NCBI GenBank assembly: GCA_004375875.1
Contig: SOKE01000018.1
Location: forward strand, 1 to 64,000
Reading direction: 5' to 3'
From: Candidatus Babelota bacterium
GTDB lineage: Bacteria; Babelota; Babeliae; Babelales; Vermiphilaceae
Length of the DNA: 64,000 nucleotides
Part shown: in pieces, positions 8,297-16,845 of the stretch
Layout: each line of letters starts with the position of its first letter
Position numbering within the stretch: the stretch's first letter is position 1
Position numbers and translations under genes: made by a program
Notes under the pieces: generated by a model
Told to the model about the DNA's origin: nothing
Database searches by the model: none
What the model saw: the letters and a program-made list of their open reading frames with translations, nothing else

Positions 8297-8992
8297 TCAT
8301 TTAAACAGTTGATATCCTAAAATACTTAATCCAGCAATTGCAGTAGTTACTGCTCCTCTTTGAAACCAAACATTATTTATATTTAGCCAATTCCTATTTG
8401 ATTGAACTTCCTGTTGAACCTCTTTATCTTCTTCAAAATTGTCTGCTTCTTTTTTGTATCCATACTCAGCCATTAATAGTGTTTGTATCTCTTCACGTTT
8501 TTCTAGCGTATTAGCCAAGTCCCGTGGTGTCGAACCACCCTTATTAACAGCATTTAAATCTGCACCTTTCTCAAGAAGCAAACTAACAATAGCTTTTTGA
8601 TTATAAAGCACAGCGCAATGCAAGGGGGTCCAATCACGTTTATTACCAGCATTAATATTTGCACCTCCACCAATAAGCAACCTAACAATAGCTTCATTCT
8701 TATATCTTATAGCCTTATGCAAAGGCGTATAACCATAGATATCAGCAGCATCCACATTTGCTCCTCTCTCAAGAAGCAACCCAACAATAGCTTCATTACC
8801 TTTTACTGCAGCATCATGCAAGGGCGTAACATTTTTATAAGCAAAATTAACATCTGTTCTTGCATCAAGAAGTCTTCCTACTAGATCAATATTTCCATCT
8901 TTAACTGCTTTATGAATATCTGGCAACATTGCATGAGATAAACAAGTAATGAACAAAGAAAGCAAAATAACTATTTGATTGATATGTTTCAT
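8297..8992 (-). CDS. secreted ankyrin-repeat protein with hydrophobic C-terminal tail
   Basis: A 231-residue protein. Residues 1-21 are a signal peptide (LLSLFITCLSHA). Four to five ankyrin repeats follow (about 25-170), with clear TPLHDAAVKGNEAIVGLLLERG and TPLHKAIRYKNEAIVRLL type units. A charged linker leads to a C-terminal segment with WFQRGAVTTAIAG and LGYQLFK, hydrophobic enough to span or insert into a membrane. The tail is shared with the next ankyrin gene, so the two arose by duplication. Ankyrin proteins often bind host proteins, but the target here is unknown. A weak AAGGAT site precedes the ATG. Confidence 0.85.
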   Translation of the reverse strand: MKHINQIVILLSLFITCLSHAMLPDIHKAVKDGNIDLVGRLLDARTDVNFAYKNVTPLHDAAVKGNEAIVGLLLERGANVDAADIYGYTPLHKAIRYKNEAIVRLLIGGGANINAGNKRDWTPLHCAVLYNQKAIVSLLLEKGADLNAVNKGGSTPRDLANTLEKREEIQTLLMAEYGYKKEADNFEEDKEVQQEVQSNRNWLNINNVWFQRGAVTTAIAGLSILGYQLFK

Positions 8993-9008
8993 GATAAATA
9001 TCCTTTCA

Positions 9009-10133
9009 TTATCTTCGTTTAAACAGTTGATATCCTAAAACTCCTAAACCAGCAACTGCAGTAGCTACGGCTCCTCTTTGAAACCAAGTATTGTTGAATT
9101 GAGATAACCAAGATTTATTAGTAGGCTGAGGTGTTGCTAAATTTTCTTCAAAAAACTCCTCTGTTTCTTTGTTATCTCCTTCTTCACGCTGATTTTTTAA
9201 AGGCCAATTCCTTAATAGTGTTGCTACTGCTGTATGGTTACATTGCTCAGCCAAATCCAAGGGTGTTTGATTGTACTTATTAGTAGCATTAATATTTGCA
9301 CCTTTTTCAAGAAACAAAATTACAATAGCTTCACGACCAAAACATGTAGCCCGATGCAAGGGTGTTTCACCAAACCTATCAACAGCATTCACCTTTGCAC
9401 CTTTTTCAAGAAGTAATCGAGCAGTAGCTTCATTGCCATTTGCTGCAAACAAATGCAATGCTGTATCACCACTTGTATTAGCAGCATTAACATCTGCACC
9501 TCTTTTAAGCAAATAATTTATAAAAGTTTTATTATTAAAACCTACAGCAGCAGCAAAATGCCAAGGCGTATTGCCACCTTCGTCAGCAGCATTTACATTT
9601 GCACCTGCAGCAATAAGAGTTCCTGCTATTGCTAAATGATTATCATTGATAGCCAAATGCAAGGGCGTAGAACCATACTCACTAGCAGCATTAACCTTTG
9701 CACCTGCAGCAATAAGAGTTTCTACTACTGCTAAATGATTATTATAGACAGCATAATACAGTGGGGTACAACCATTTTCATCAGCAACATTAACATTTGC
9801 ACCTGTATCAAGAAGCAAATTTACAATGGGTTCATGACCATTTCCTGCAGCCAAATGCAAGGGAAAACCATCTTTATCAGCAGCATTTACATTTGCACCT
9901 GCAGCAATAAGAGTTCCTGCTATTGCTAAATGATTATCATAGATAGCCAAATGCAACGGTGTAATACCATGCTGCACAAGAGCAGCATTAACATCTACAC
10001 CTTCACCAAGAAACTGTCGTACTTCCTCAAGGTTACCATCGTAGGCTGCTTGATGCAGCGGTGGCAACATTGTATGAGAAAAACAAGGAACAAATAAAGA
10101 AAGAAAAATAATTAGTTGATTCATACGTTTCAT
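9009..10133 (-). CDS. large secreted ankyrin-repeat protein with hydrophobic C-terminal tail
   Basis: The start at 10133 (MKRMNQLIIFLSLFVPCFSH) is chosen by analogy with the paralogue (MKHINQ) and because an AAAGGAT site precedes it; a frame five codons longer is possible. The 374-residue protein has a signal peptide, about nine ankyrin repeats (roughly residues 28-305; units such as TPLHLAIYDNHLAIAGTLIAAG repeat closely, which shows internal duplication), an acidic linker, and the same WFQRGAVATAVAG ... LGYQLFK tail as the downstream gene. Only 16 bases separate the two, so they are probably one transcription unit. Confidence 0.88.
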   Translation of the reverse strand: MKRMNQLIIFLSLFVPCFSHTMLPPLHQAAYDGNLEEVRQFLGEGVDVNAALVQHGITPLHLAIYDNHLAIAGTLIAAGANVNAADKDGFPLHLAAGNGHEPIVNLLLDTGANVNVADENGCTPLYYAVYNNHLAVVETLIAAGAKVNAASEYGSTPLHLAINDNHLAIAGTLIAAGANVNAADEGGNTPWHFAAAVGFNNKTFINYLLKRGADVNAANTSGDTALHLFAANGNEATARLLLEKGAKVNAVDRFGETPLHRATCFGREAIVILFLEKGANINATNKYNQTPLDLAEQCNHTAVATLLRNWPLKNQREEGDNKETEEFFEENLATPQPTNKSWLSQFNNTWFQRGAVATAVAGLGVLGYQLFKRR

Positions 10134-10545
10134 AAAATATCCTTTCACTATTTTGGTTAAACAGATATTCCTAAAATTATCAAGTTCGCAATTTTTATTG
10201 TCCCAAACATTTATTGGGGATATAACAAAAAATGCCTTTATATAAACTTAATTATAGCTTAATTTGCAATAAAATCCAGTATAAGTTTGTTTGTTATGGT
10301 ACACAAACCCATTCTTTCTGTAAAAATCAAAGGCAATGAGAATCCTTAAATTTTATTCTAAAAACCGACCCCCCTTTAAAAAAGGGTTACAAATAGAAAA
10401 TATAGCGCAGGGGTTTTTAAAAAACTTGCATATAATATCCTTTTTTATATATTCATCTTGCAATATTATATAAAATTAGTAAACTAAAAGTAATTTAAGA
10501 TACTATAGAATTTTAACAATAAAAATAATTAAAATGGAGTAAATT
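10134..10545. other. 412-base AT-rich region between divergent genes
   Basis: No gene is seen. It contains a small palindrome (cccttt/aaaggg) near 10370-10388 and a TATAAT at 10431-10436 without a good -35 partner. It must hold the promoter of the ankyrin pair (minus) and of the 10546 gene (plus). Confidence 0.45.
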
Positions 10546-11148
10546 ATGAATTATAAACAAGCTATAGTAATGTCATTAATCTCCACCTTTATGGGTATGT
10601 CATTGTATGGCGGTAAAGAGATCGAATTAAAACTCAGCTGTCCGTTCTTTAACTCTTCTAATCCAGCTAGCATAAAACAATGGAAATCACAGCCATTTTA
10701 TCCTTTTTACACTGAATTGGATAACGCTACAAAAATAGCATCAAGAATTGCCTTTGCTAATAGGATAAACATGTCTCAAAAGAGACTTCTAGAACATCGT
10801 AATTACCTCCAAGCAAATGCAAAGAAAACAGAGGAATTCAAAAATAACTGGCAAGCATATTTATTCTCTGGAATTTTTACTGGAGAAATACGGCCTTGGT
10901 CTAACCTAGAAAATACTAATGTCACATTACGCAAAGGGCTTAAGAAAGTAGACGAGGAAATAAAAACACTTGAAGCAGTTAAACAGCAAAAAAAGGCTGC
11001 TTACCATCGTTTAAATCGTCATCGGCGCTATTTAGCACCTATCATCTGGGGTGTATCAAAACTCCCTTCTCGACCACAAGCTTGCGTACGAGATATCATA
11101 AACAATATCTATGGAAACACCTTTGGAAGGAAATATAAGGATGCTTAA
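10546..11148 (+). CDS. secreted protein of unknown function
   Basis: A 200-residue protein with an N-terminal signal-like segment (MSLISTFMGMSLYGG, residues 9-23). The mature part is basic and mostly helical; residues about 125-165 (KGLKKVDEEIKTLEAVKQQK) look like a coiled coil. A GGAG site precedes the ATG. It recognisably belongs to no family I know. It stands alone, converging on the PBP1A gene 16 bases away. Confidence 0.65.
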   Translation: MNYKQAIVMSLISTFMGMSLYGGKEIELKLSCPFFNSSNPASIKQWKSQPFYPFYTELDNATKIASRIAFANRINMSQKRLLEHRNYLQANAKKTEEFKNNWQAYLFSGIFTGEIRPWSNLENTNVTLRKGLKKVDEEIKTLEAVKQQKKAAYHRLNRHRRYLAPIIWGVSKLPSRPQACVRDIINNIYGNTFGRKYKDA

Positions 11149-11164
11149 TATCCCGAATCCTAAT

Positions 11165-13093
11165 TCAAGAGCGAGAGCATAGGTAAATAGGAATAGCTGC
11201 AGGAGTATCTTTAGCTATGATCTGCCCTGTTTTTTCATGAACATAAACCTCTTTAAGTGATGAATCAAATGAAAAGGTTTTTTGTTCAGCACTTAATGCA
11301 CGATTAAAATCTTTCCAGATGGGCAAAGCAGTATGCACTGGATAGACATGTTCGCCCATTGGACGATTATCATCACAGCCAATATAGATAGCTGTTGTTA
11401 AAGTTGGCGTTGAACCAATAAACCAACAAGTGCGCCAGTCATTTGTAGTTCCAGTTTTACTGATTGCTTCAGAATCAATCCATAGTTTTTGGTAAAGAAG
11501 TTTATGTATTCGCTCAATACCAATTCGCAACACTTTCGCTACCTGTCCACTCACACGAGAACTCAGCACCACAGACCGTTCTGGTTTTACTCTCCATATT
11601 TTTTTACCCCACCGATCTTTTACCCATTTAACATAATGCGGTTCAATATATACTCCATTATTGGCAAAAACATTAAACATTCCAACGGCTTCTTTTACTG
11701 TTGCTTCGATTGTTCCGAGAGCCAATGAAGGATAATGATGAAACGGCCCTTCAAGATGTAATTTTTTAGCTAATGCAATAATAGGCTCGGTCCCTACACG
11801 CAAGAATGTCTTGATTGCAACAATATTATTAGACCGCGAAAGAGCATAGGCAAGAGTCATTTTTCCTTCGTGCGTATCAGTAACATTGTGCGGATTCCAG
11901 ACTCCATTCGACTGTATCAACTCAAGCGGTTCATCAATTTCAATATCAGCAAAACTGAAACCAGCCTCAACCGCTGCAGCATAAACAACTGGTTTAAACG
12001 TAGAACCCAGTTGACGTTTTGCTTGTAATGCACGATTAAACTTTGAAACTTGAAAATCTGCTCCCCCGACAAGTGCACGAATTTCACCGGTTTTTACATC
12101 AATAGCAAGAAGTGCTCCATCAATCTTTTCTGATATTTTTGTGTGCATCTGATCTACATATTTGCGAAACTGTTTCTCAGCCTCTTTTTGCATATTACTA
12201 TTAACGGTTGTTTGAATAATCAAACCACCCGTATACAATTTTTCTTTTCCAAACAATTCCTCTAAAAAGAGGCGTAAGCTTTCTTTCAAATGTGGTGCAT
12301 GTTGTTCCTCTGCAGATTCTATAACTGCAGTATCTTCGGCAATAGCATACTGATATTCCTGCTTATCAATTACCCCACGAACAAGCATTAAATGCAAAAT
12401 CAAGTTACGCCGTTTTTGTGCCGATAACGGATACAAAATTGGACAATAATTTGCTGGGGAACGAACAATGGAAGCCAAAAGTGCTGCTTGTGCCAATGTA
12501 AGCTCATGTGTATGTTTCGCCCAAAAACGTTGACTCGCTGCTTCAACACCATAAATACCAAAACCAAAATAGACATGATTGAAATACGTTTCTAAAATTT
12601 GCTCTTTGGTAAATTGCTGTTCAACAAGCAATGCAAAGAGTTGTTCTTTGAGTTTGCGTTTGAATGTTTTTTGTGTATCAAAAAAAAGGAGTTTAACCAG
12701 CTGCTGCGTTATCGTGCTTGCTCCTTGTACAATACGCCGATGATAGAGATTAACAAAAGATGAACGTATAATACCCTTAAATGAGATCCCAATATGATTA
12801 AAAAAGTCACGATCTTCTGCGGTTATGAACGCCTGAATAAGATAATCTGGCATCTGCTCTAATTTAATTGGTTCTCTCCGATCAAGCTGAAAACGCGTCC
12901 ATTCCTTTCCTTCGTCATCCAACACAATGGAAGGACAACCCGGATTATAGTTTTCAAGCACAGAAAAATTGATACATCGGTTATTCATAAAAAAAAAGAA
13001 AAGCCCACATGCAAATGAACAAAAAAGAATGGACACAAATAAACAAACACGAATAATACGAAAAAGAGAAAATAGATTTAAAAAAGAGAGCAT
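11165..13093 (-). CDS. class A penicillin-binding protein 1A (transglycosylase/transpeptidase)
   Basis: This bifunctional enzyme polymerises lipid II and cross-links peptidoglycan. The 642-residue protein has an N-terminal membrane anchor (about residues 15-36), a GT51 domain with catalytic Glu93 in TAEDRDFFNHIG and GASTITQQ (124-131), and a transpeptidase domain with STFK (364-367), SNN (421-423) and KTGT (546-549). All catalytic motifs are intact. It is somewhat shorter than proteobacterial PBP1A, which carries extra inserts. It is the only PBP in the window and would use lipid II supplied by the murG, mraY and murJ products. Confidence 0.95.
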   Translation of the reverse strand: MLSFLNLFSLFRIIRVCLFVSILFCSFACGLFFFFMNNRCINFSVLENYNPGCPSIVLDDEGKEWTRFQLDRREPIKLEQMPDYLIQAFITAEDRDFFNHIGISFKGIIRSSFVNLYHRRIVQGASTITQQLVKLLFFDTQKTFKRKLKEQLFALLVEQQFTKEQILETYFNHVYFGFGIYGVEAASQRFWAKHTHELTLAQAALLASIVRSPANYCPILYPLSAQKRRNLILHLMLVRGVIDKQEYQYAIAEDTAVIESAEEQHAPHLKESLRLFLEELFGKEKLYTGGLIIQTTVNSNMQKEAEKQFRKYVDQMHTKISEKIDGALLAIDVKTGEIRALVGGADFQVSKFNRALQAKRQLGSTFKPVVYAAAVEAGFSFADIEIDEPLELIQSNGVWNPHNVTDTHEGKMTLAYALSRSNNIVAIKTFLRVGTEPIIALAKKLHLEGPFHHYPSLALGTIEATVKEAVGMFNVFANNGVYIEPHYVKWVKDRWGKKIWRVKPERSVVLSSRVSGQVAKVLRIGIERIHKLLYQKLWIDSEAISKTGTTNDWRTCWFIGSTPTLTTAIYIGCDDNRPMGEHVYPVHTALPIWKDFNRALSAEQKTFSFDSSLKEVYVHEKTGQIIAKDTPAAIPIYLCSRS

Positions 13094-13163
13094 ATGTTAT
13101 TTGATCCAGTAAAGGCGTTGTACAAAATCAAAGATTCAGTTTATTGATTGTCCCCTAATACAG

Positions 13164-13198
13164 AAAGAAAAAAGGAGCCATCAAAAGAGATGCCTCCC
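13164..13198 (-). terminator. rho-independent terminator of the 13223-13591 gene
   Basis: Read on the minus strand, a 9-bp stem with one mismatch (13189-13197 with 13174-13182, 6-base loop) is followed at once by a T-rich run (complement of the A run at 13167-13173). It begins 25 bases after the stop of the gene ending at 13223 and separates it from PBP1A. Confidence 0.75.
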
Positions 13199-13222
13199 AA
13201 AATTCTTTTGTCCAATTACTAC

Positions 13223-13591
13223 TTACTTTTCTACTACTTCTTCCAATTCAGGCTTGGGTACTGGTGTAGGGCCAACCTCTGTCTCTTCACCTTCACTTGT
13301 ACCCTCTAATGAACGAGAGCGATAAGATATTGCTCTTCCTTTTTTACCTAATCCTAAAAATTTCTTAACTTTTCCTCTAACATACTCTGATTTATAAGCA
13401 ACAAAACTTCCGGTAGCTACAGTAGCAGTGAGAAGAGCCAAATACTTGTAATTCCAAAGCTTATGCAAAGGTGGCTTGCTACAAGTACAAGCATTCAATA
13501 CTTTTTTTGTTACATCTGAAAACGAAACTGCATAATTCATGTTGACGGTCAATGATGTTAATAATGCGAGAGCAAGATATCTTTTATCCAT
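13223..13591 (-). CDS. small exported or membrane protein of unknown function
   Basis: A 122-residue protein with a signal-like N-terminus (YLALALLTSLTVNMNYAVS, residues 4-22), a Cys pair (NACTCSKP), a second hydrophobic stretch (YLALLTATVATGSFVAY, about 49-65), a basic patch, and an acidic Pro/Glu tail. This fits a small protein anchored by one segment with a charged tail outside or inside. It has its own terminator, so it is probably monocistronic. No family is recognised. Confidence 0.65.
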   Translation of the reverse strand: MDKRYLALALLTSLTVNMNYAVSFSDVTKKVLNACTCSKPPLHKLWNYKYLALLTATVATGSFVAYKSEYVRGKVKKFLGLGKKGRAISYRSRSLEGTSEGEETEVGPTPVPKPELEEVVEK

Positions 13592-13651
13592 AACAACCCT
13601 TCCTCATATTAATTAAAAGGTTACACCTAGACATACTTTGAAATAGGCTAC

Positions 13652-13680
13652 TTGAATACTAACAGTTGTCAATATAAAAT
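13652..13680 (+). promoter_or_regulatory. sigma70-type promoter candidate for the 13730 gene and perhaps rnpB
   Basis: TTGAAT (13652-13657), a 17-base spacer and TAAAAT (13675-13680) lie 50 bases upstream of the ATG at 13730. Confidence 0.45.
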
Positions 13681-13729
13681 GAAAAAAATTGTAAAAAGTA
13701 TATGATGCTCAAAAGGTATAGTTAAGAAT

Positions 13730-14176
13730 ATGTCTTCCAATTCAATTAAACGATGGTATTTATATATGATAGTTCTATTTACATTCGATATAACTTTGTC
13801 TGCATTGTTTGAGCAACAGATTATTTGCAGTCTTCTCTGCTTCTATGCTTACGCTCTTTTTTCACCAATCAGTACAAGACAATTGAGCATTTTAATTTTC
13901 CTTATCTTATCTGAACAATTTCTTATTTTTGGCAATTTTGGCTTACCATTACTCTACCTGTTACCAATTACAATATTCGTTTTCAAAGCCCGTCAGCTTT
14001 TTTATATTCATACAATAGCTCCATACCTGATCCTACTTGCCTGTCTGTGTGTCCAACTTCTGGTCATTGAGCCTTATATGCTTCATATTACATGCTCTTT
14101 GTACTATACATTGAGTAAATTTCTTGGTAATATAATAGTGATGATGTTACTCTCTTTGAAATTTAGCCCACGGTAA
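13730..14176 (+). CDS. multi-pass membrane protein of unknown function
   Basis: A 148-residue, very hydrophobic protein with about four to five predicted transmembrane segments from residue 10 to 143 (for example LSILIFLILSEQFLIFGNFG, YLILLACLCVQLLVIE). Its size and topology resemble MreD-type or small transporter components, but no diagnostic residues are visible. An AAAAGG site precedes the ATG. Its stop codon falls inside the P1 helix of the RNase P RNA that follows, so the two probably share a transcript or overlap. Confidence 0.6.
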   Translation: MSSNSIKRWYLYMIVLFTFDITLSALFEQQIICSLLCFYAYALFSPISTRQLSILIFLILSEQFLIFGNFGLPLLYLLPITIFVFKARQLFYIHTIAPYLILLACLCVQLLVIEPYMLHITCSLYYTLSKFLGNIIVMMLLSLKFSPR

Positions 14177-14525
14177 GCAAGGCAATCGCTTTCTGGCGTA
14201 AGCCAAGAAGAGGAAAGTCCGGACTCCTAACGAACACGGTACCTTAGGAGATTATTCATCAACTAAGGGGGCATTAAGCTACGGAAAGTGCCACAGAAAA
14301 TAACCGCCCGTGTCCTAAAAAGGCACTGGTAAGGGTGAAAACGTGCGGTAAGAGCGCACGATTTATGATAGTAATATGATAAATGGGTAAACCCTACTGG
14401 GAGCAAGACAGAATAGGCATGCTCGGCGTTCGTTCCGATTTAGCATGTGGGTATGTCGCATAGATAAATGGTTGCCACTTCAGGTATACCCTGGAGAACA
14501 AAATCCGGCTTATTGCTTATCGTGG
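14168..14525 (+). ncRNA. rnpB: RNase P RNA
   Basis: The conserved P4 strand GAGGAAAGTCCGGAC begins at 14210 and its partner AGACAGAA lies at 14406-14413. The 5' end (14168-14180) pairs with the 3' end (14513-14525) over 13 bp, forming P1 and bounding the gene. This is the catalytic RNA that matures the 5' ends of tRNAs; the length (about 358 bases) fits type A bacterial RNase P RNA. Exact mature ends are uncertain by a few bases. Confidence 0.95.
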
Positions 14526-14571
14526 CGATTAATTTTTCGAAGAACCCCAATAAACTATAAGTATTATAGAT

Positions 14572-15279
14572 ATGATAATATCTCTAAAGGAATATCTCTG
14601 GTTTCTTCCTTTTATCAGTTTTCTTAGCGGATATGTTTTACTCGACATAATGTATCGCCCAAAAAAACTTGAAACTCCTACACTCATAGGAAAACAACTC
14701 AAAGAAGCAATAGCACTCACCAGTGCTCATAATCTTAATTTGCAACTGCTTGAGGAAAGAGAAGATCCAGAACTACCAGAAGGTACTATTATTTCTCAGA
14801 ATCCAAAAACACACAGTACCATTAAATCAAATCAGACCATATTCTGTGTTATCTCAAAAAATCCTAGTATCATAACCCCCAATCTCATTTCACAAAATTA
14901 TGAAACAACATTACTTGAATTAAAAAAGCAGGGAATTCACAGCAATTGCTATTTTTTAGATTCTCCATATCCAAAAGGATTCTGTTTTGCCCAATCGCCA
15001 AAAGCACAGACCTCACTCGATACCAAATCGATAATTCTTTATATTTCTGATGGTTCAACAAAGCCAGTACTATTTCCCAATCTAAAAAACAAATCAGTCA
15101 ACGAGGTCATTGATTTTTTAAAACCATATAATATAAATCCCTCCATTATCCATTATCCACCACGTAATCCTCATGATTGCGACAAAACATGCATTATTAC
15201 TGACCAACGCCCCCTCGCCGGCTCCCTTATTACCTTAGATCCTAAAAAACCTCCTCACGTTCAATTACAAGTATCATAA
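14572..15279 (+). CDS. membrane-anchored protein with three PASTA domains
   Basis: A 235-residue protein: an N-terminal membrane anchor (residues 9-26), then three PASTA-like units at about 35-100 (TPTLIGKQLKEAIALTSAHN), 101-165 and 166-235 (FPNLKNKSVNEVIDFL). PASTA domains bind muropeptides or lipid II and usually sit at the end of PBPs or Ser/Thr kinases. Here no kinase or PBP domain is attached. This suggests a separate peptidoglycan sensor or scaffold. It starts 46 bases after rnpB and may be read from the same promoter. Confidence 0.8.
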   Translation: MIISLKEYLWFLPFISFLSGYVLLDIMYRPKKLETPTLIGKQLKEAIALTSAHNLNLQLLEEREDPELPEGTIISQNPKTHSTIKSNQTIFCVISKNPSIITPNLISQNYETTLLELKKQGIHSNCYFLDSPYPKGFCFAQSPKAQTSLDTKSIILYISDGSTKPVLFPNLKNKSVNEVIDFLKPYNINPSIIHYPPRNPHDCDKTCIITDQRPLAGSLITLDPKKPPHVQLQVS

Positions 15280-15332
15280 ATACAAGTATCATAAATTAAG
15301 ATAATTATTAGATAAACATGTCTTATTTTTTC

Positions 15333-15360
15333 TTGATTAATTATTCTTTTTTGCTATAAT
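15333..15360 (+). promoter_or_regulatory. sigma70-type promoter for the ankyrin gene at 15409
   Basis: TTGATT (15333-15338), a 16-base spacer and a perfect TATAAT (15355-15360) lie 48 bases before the ATG. TGC precedes the -10 (tttttgctataat), giving a partly extended -10. Confidence 0.6.
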
Positions 15361-15408
15361 TTTTAAGATTTTAGTTTTAAACAAATCTTTTATATAGGAG
15401 TAATAACA

Positions 15409-16152
15409 ATGAAAAAATTAGTAATTACAGCTCTTATGCTCACCTGTATACACATCAATGCAATGGATGTAGAAAATGAAGAATGGAAAAAGGAAATGGA
15501 CTTGGTGGGAGGAATTTATGAGGCGGGAGACGTTTACAGGTTTATTGCCTTTAATTCAGACGATTTTGAATATTTAGATACAAGTGATAATTCCAAACCC
15601 CCTTTGAGCAGTTGGTTAATTCAAGCTTCAATTGAGGGAAATCTTGACAGGGTTAAAGAACTTTGTAATAAAGATGCCGATGTCAATACCATAAGTATAT
15701 TTGGGTGGTCACCCTTACATGAAGCGGCACTTAGAAATCATACTGAAATAATTCGTTTCTTATTGGCTAAAGGTGCTAATCCCAATAGTACTTACCAAGA
15801 ATGTTTGAAAAAGATCCCACATGATGCTAATTTTCATTTAATGAGCCATTTGCACCATAATACCTACAAATCAGCACAGCTAGAATTATCTGGGGGTCGT
15901 AAATATGATAACAATAATACCCCATTACATCTAGCCGTTCGCTCTGGAAATACAGAAACTGTTAAATTACTTGTTGAAGCAGGTGCAGATCACTTGGCAA
16001 AAAACAATGACAATAAAACACCAGTAGATTTGGCATCTGATGAAAAAACTATGAATTATTTTCGCTACCTATTTTCCAAAAGACGATGCTTACAACAAAC
16101 AATAAAAAATTTAGAAAAGGAAATAAAACTTATTAAAAGGGGCTGCTACTGA
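15409..16152 (+). CDS. secreted ankyrin-repeat protein
   Basis: A 247-residue protein with a signal peptide (KKLVITALMLTCIHINA, residues 2-18), an acidic segment, and ankyrin repeats at about 68-125 (WSPLHEAALRNHTEIIRFLL) and 165-220 (NNTPLHLAVRSGNTETVKLL), then a basic C-terminal helix. It lacks the WFQRGA hydrophobic tail of the 8-10 kb ankyrin family, so it is a separate branch. A TAGGAG site precedes the ATG. A role outside the cell is inferred from the signal peptide. Confidence 0.85.
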   Translation: MKKLVITALMLTCIHINAMDVENEEWKKEMDLVGGIYEAGDVYRFIAFNSDDFEYLDTSDNSKPPLSSWLIQASIEGNLDRVKELCNKDADVNTISIFGWSPLHEAALRNHTEIIRFLLAKGANPNSTYQECLKKIPHDANFHLMSHLHHNTYKSAQLELSGGRKYDNNNTPLHLAVRSGNTETVKLLVEAGADHLAKNNDNKTPVDLASDEKTMNYFRYLFSKRRCLQQTIKNLEKEIKLIKRGCY

Positions 16153-16166
16153 TATTATTACAAAAA

Positions 16167-16799
16167 ATGAACATATCAAAGGATAATACAATACTAGCAT
16201 TTGATCTGCATGAGGTGCTTTTTACATTCGATTACAAAAAGATTGTTAAAATTATTTGGCAGTTCAACCATAAGTTGGCTATCATTGCAACCCTCTTTCA
16301 CTTCGGATTGATTTGGCAATTACTAAAACTACTATGGAATGACGCAACTGACGAAGAATTTTATGATCTTTTTGAACAAAAACGTCCTATTTTATTTCCG
16401 CTTATTCTTGAAATGACTAACGCACAAAAAATTATTCCCGGAACTGATACCATTGTTAAGGATCTTGTACAGCAGGACTACACACTGCACATCCTCTCAA
16501 ATATAGGACCACGACGTTTTAAACAATTATCGGACGATTTTCCACAACTCATTGGCTATTTTAAAAGGGTAAAAATAGTAGATCCAAATAATGCACCTCG
16601 CATTAAAAAACCAGACACACAATTTTTTGTTGATTATCTTAAAGAATATACACAACCTAAACAACAAGTTATTCTCATCGATGATAATAAAAAAAATATC
16701 AAAATTGCTCGTTCTCTTGGGATGATTGCCATTCCTTTTAGATCGGCAAAACAACTGAGAAAACAATTGCAGCAACTCGATATTCTCATATCAACATAA
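16167..16799 (+). CDS. HAD-superfamily protein with altered first motif
   Basis: A 210-residue HAD-fold protein. Motif I is AFDLHEVLFTFD (residues 11-22), where the second Asp of DxD is His. Motif II is LSN in HILSNIG, motif III a Lys in KKPDTQFF, and motif IV LIDDNKKNI (about 171-179). A four-helix cap lies between motifs I and II. Lack of the second Asp argues against an ordinary phosphatase, since that residue is the acid/base; dehalogenase-type members also vary here. The start has no clear ribosome site. Substrate is unknown. Confidence 0.75.
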   Translation: MNISKDNTILAFDLHEVLFTFDYKKIVKIIWQFNHKLAIIATLFHFGLIWQLLKLLWNDATDEEFYDLFEQKRPILFPLILEMTNAQKIIPGTDTIVKDLVQQDYTLHILSNIGPRRFKQLSDDFPQLIGYFKRVKIVDPNNAPRIKKPDTQFFVDYLKEYTQPKQQVILIDDNKKNIKIARSLGMIAIPFRSAKQLRKQLQQLDILIST

Positions 16800-16845
16800 T
16801 TTATTTTGAGCAATCAGAATGGCAAATTCATGATAATGAATATGA

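Noticed and set aside
8597-9929. Several plus-strand open frames opposite the ankyrin genes
   Set aside because: They are complements of the repetitive ankyrin coding sequence and lack ribosome sites.
10370-10388. cccttt/aaaggg palindrome in the 10134-10545 gap as a terminator
   Set aside because: Both flanking genes start away from it, so there is no transcript for it to end, and no T run follows.
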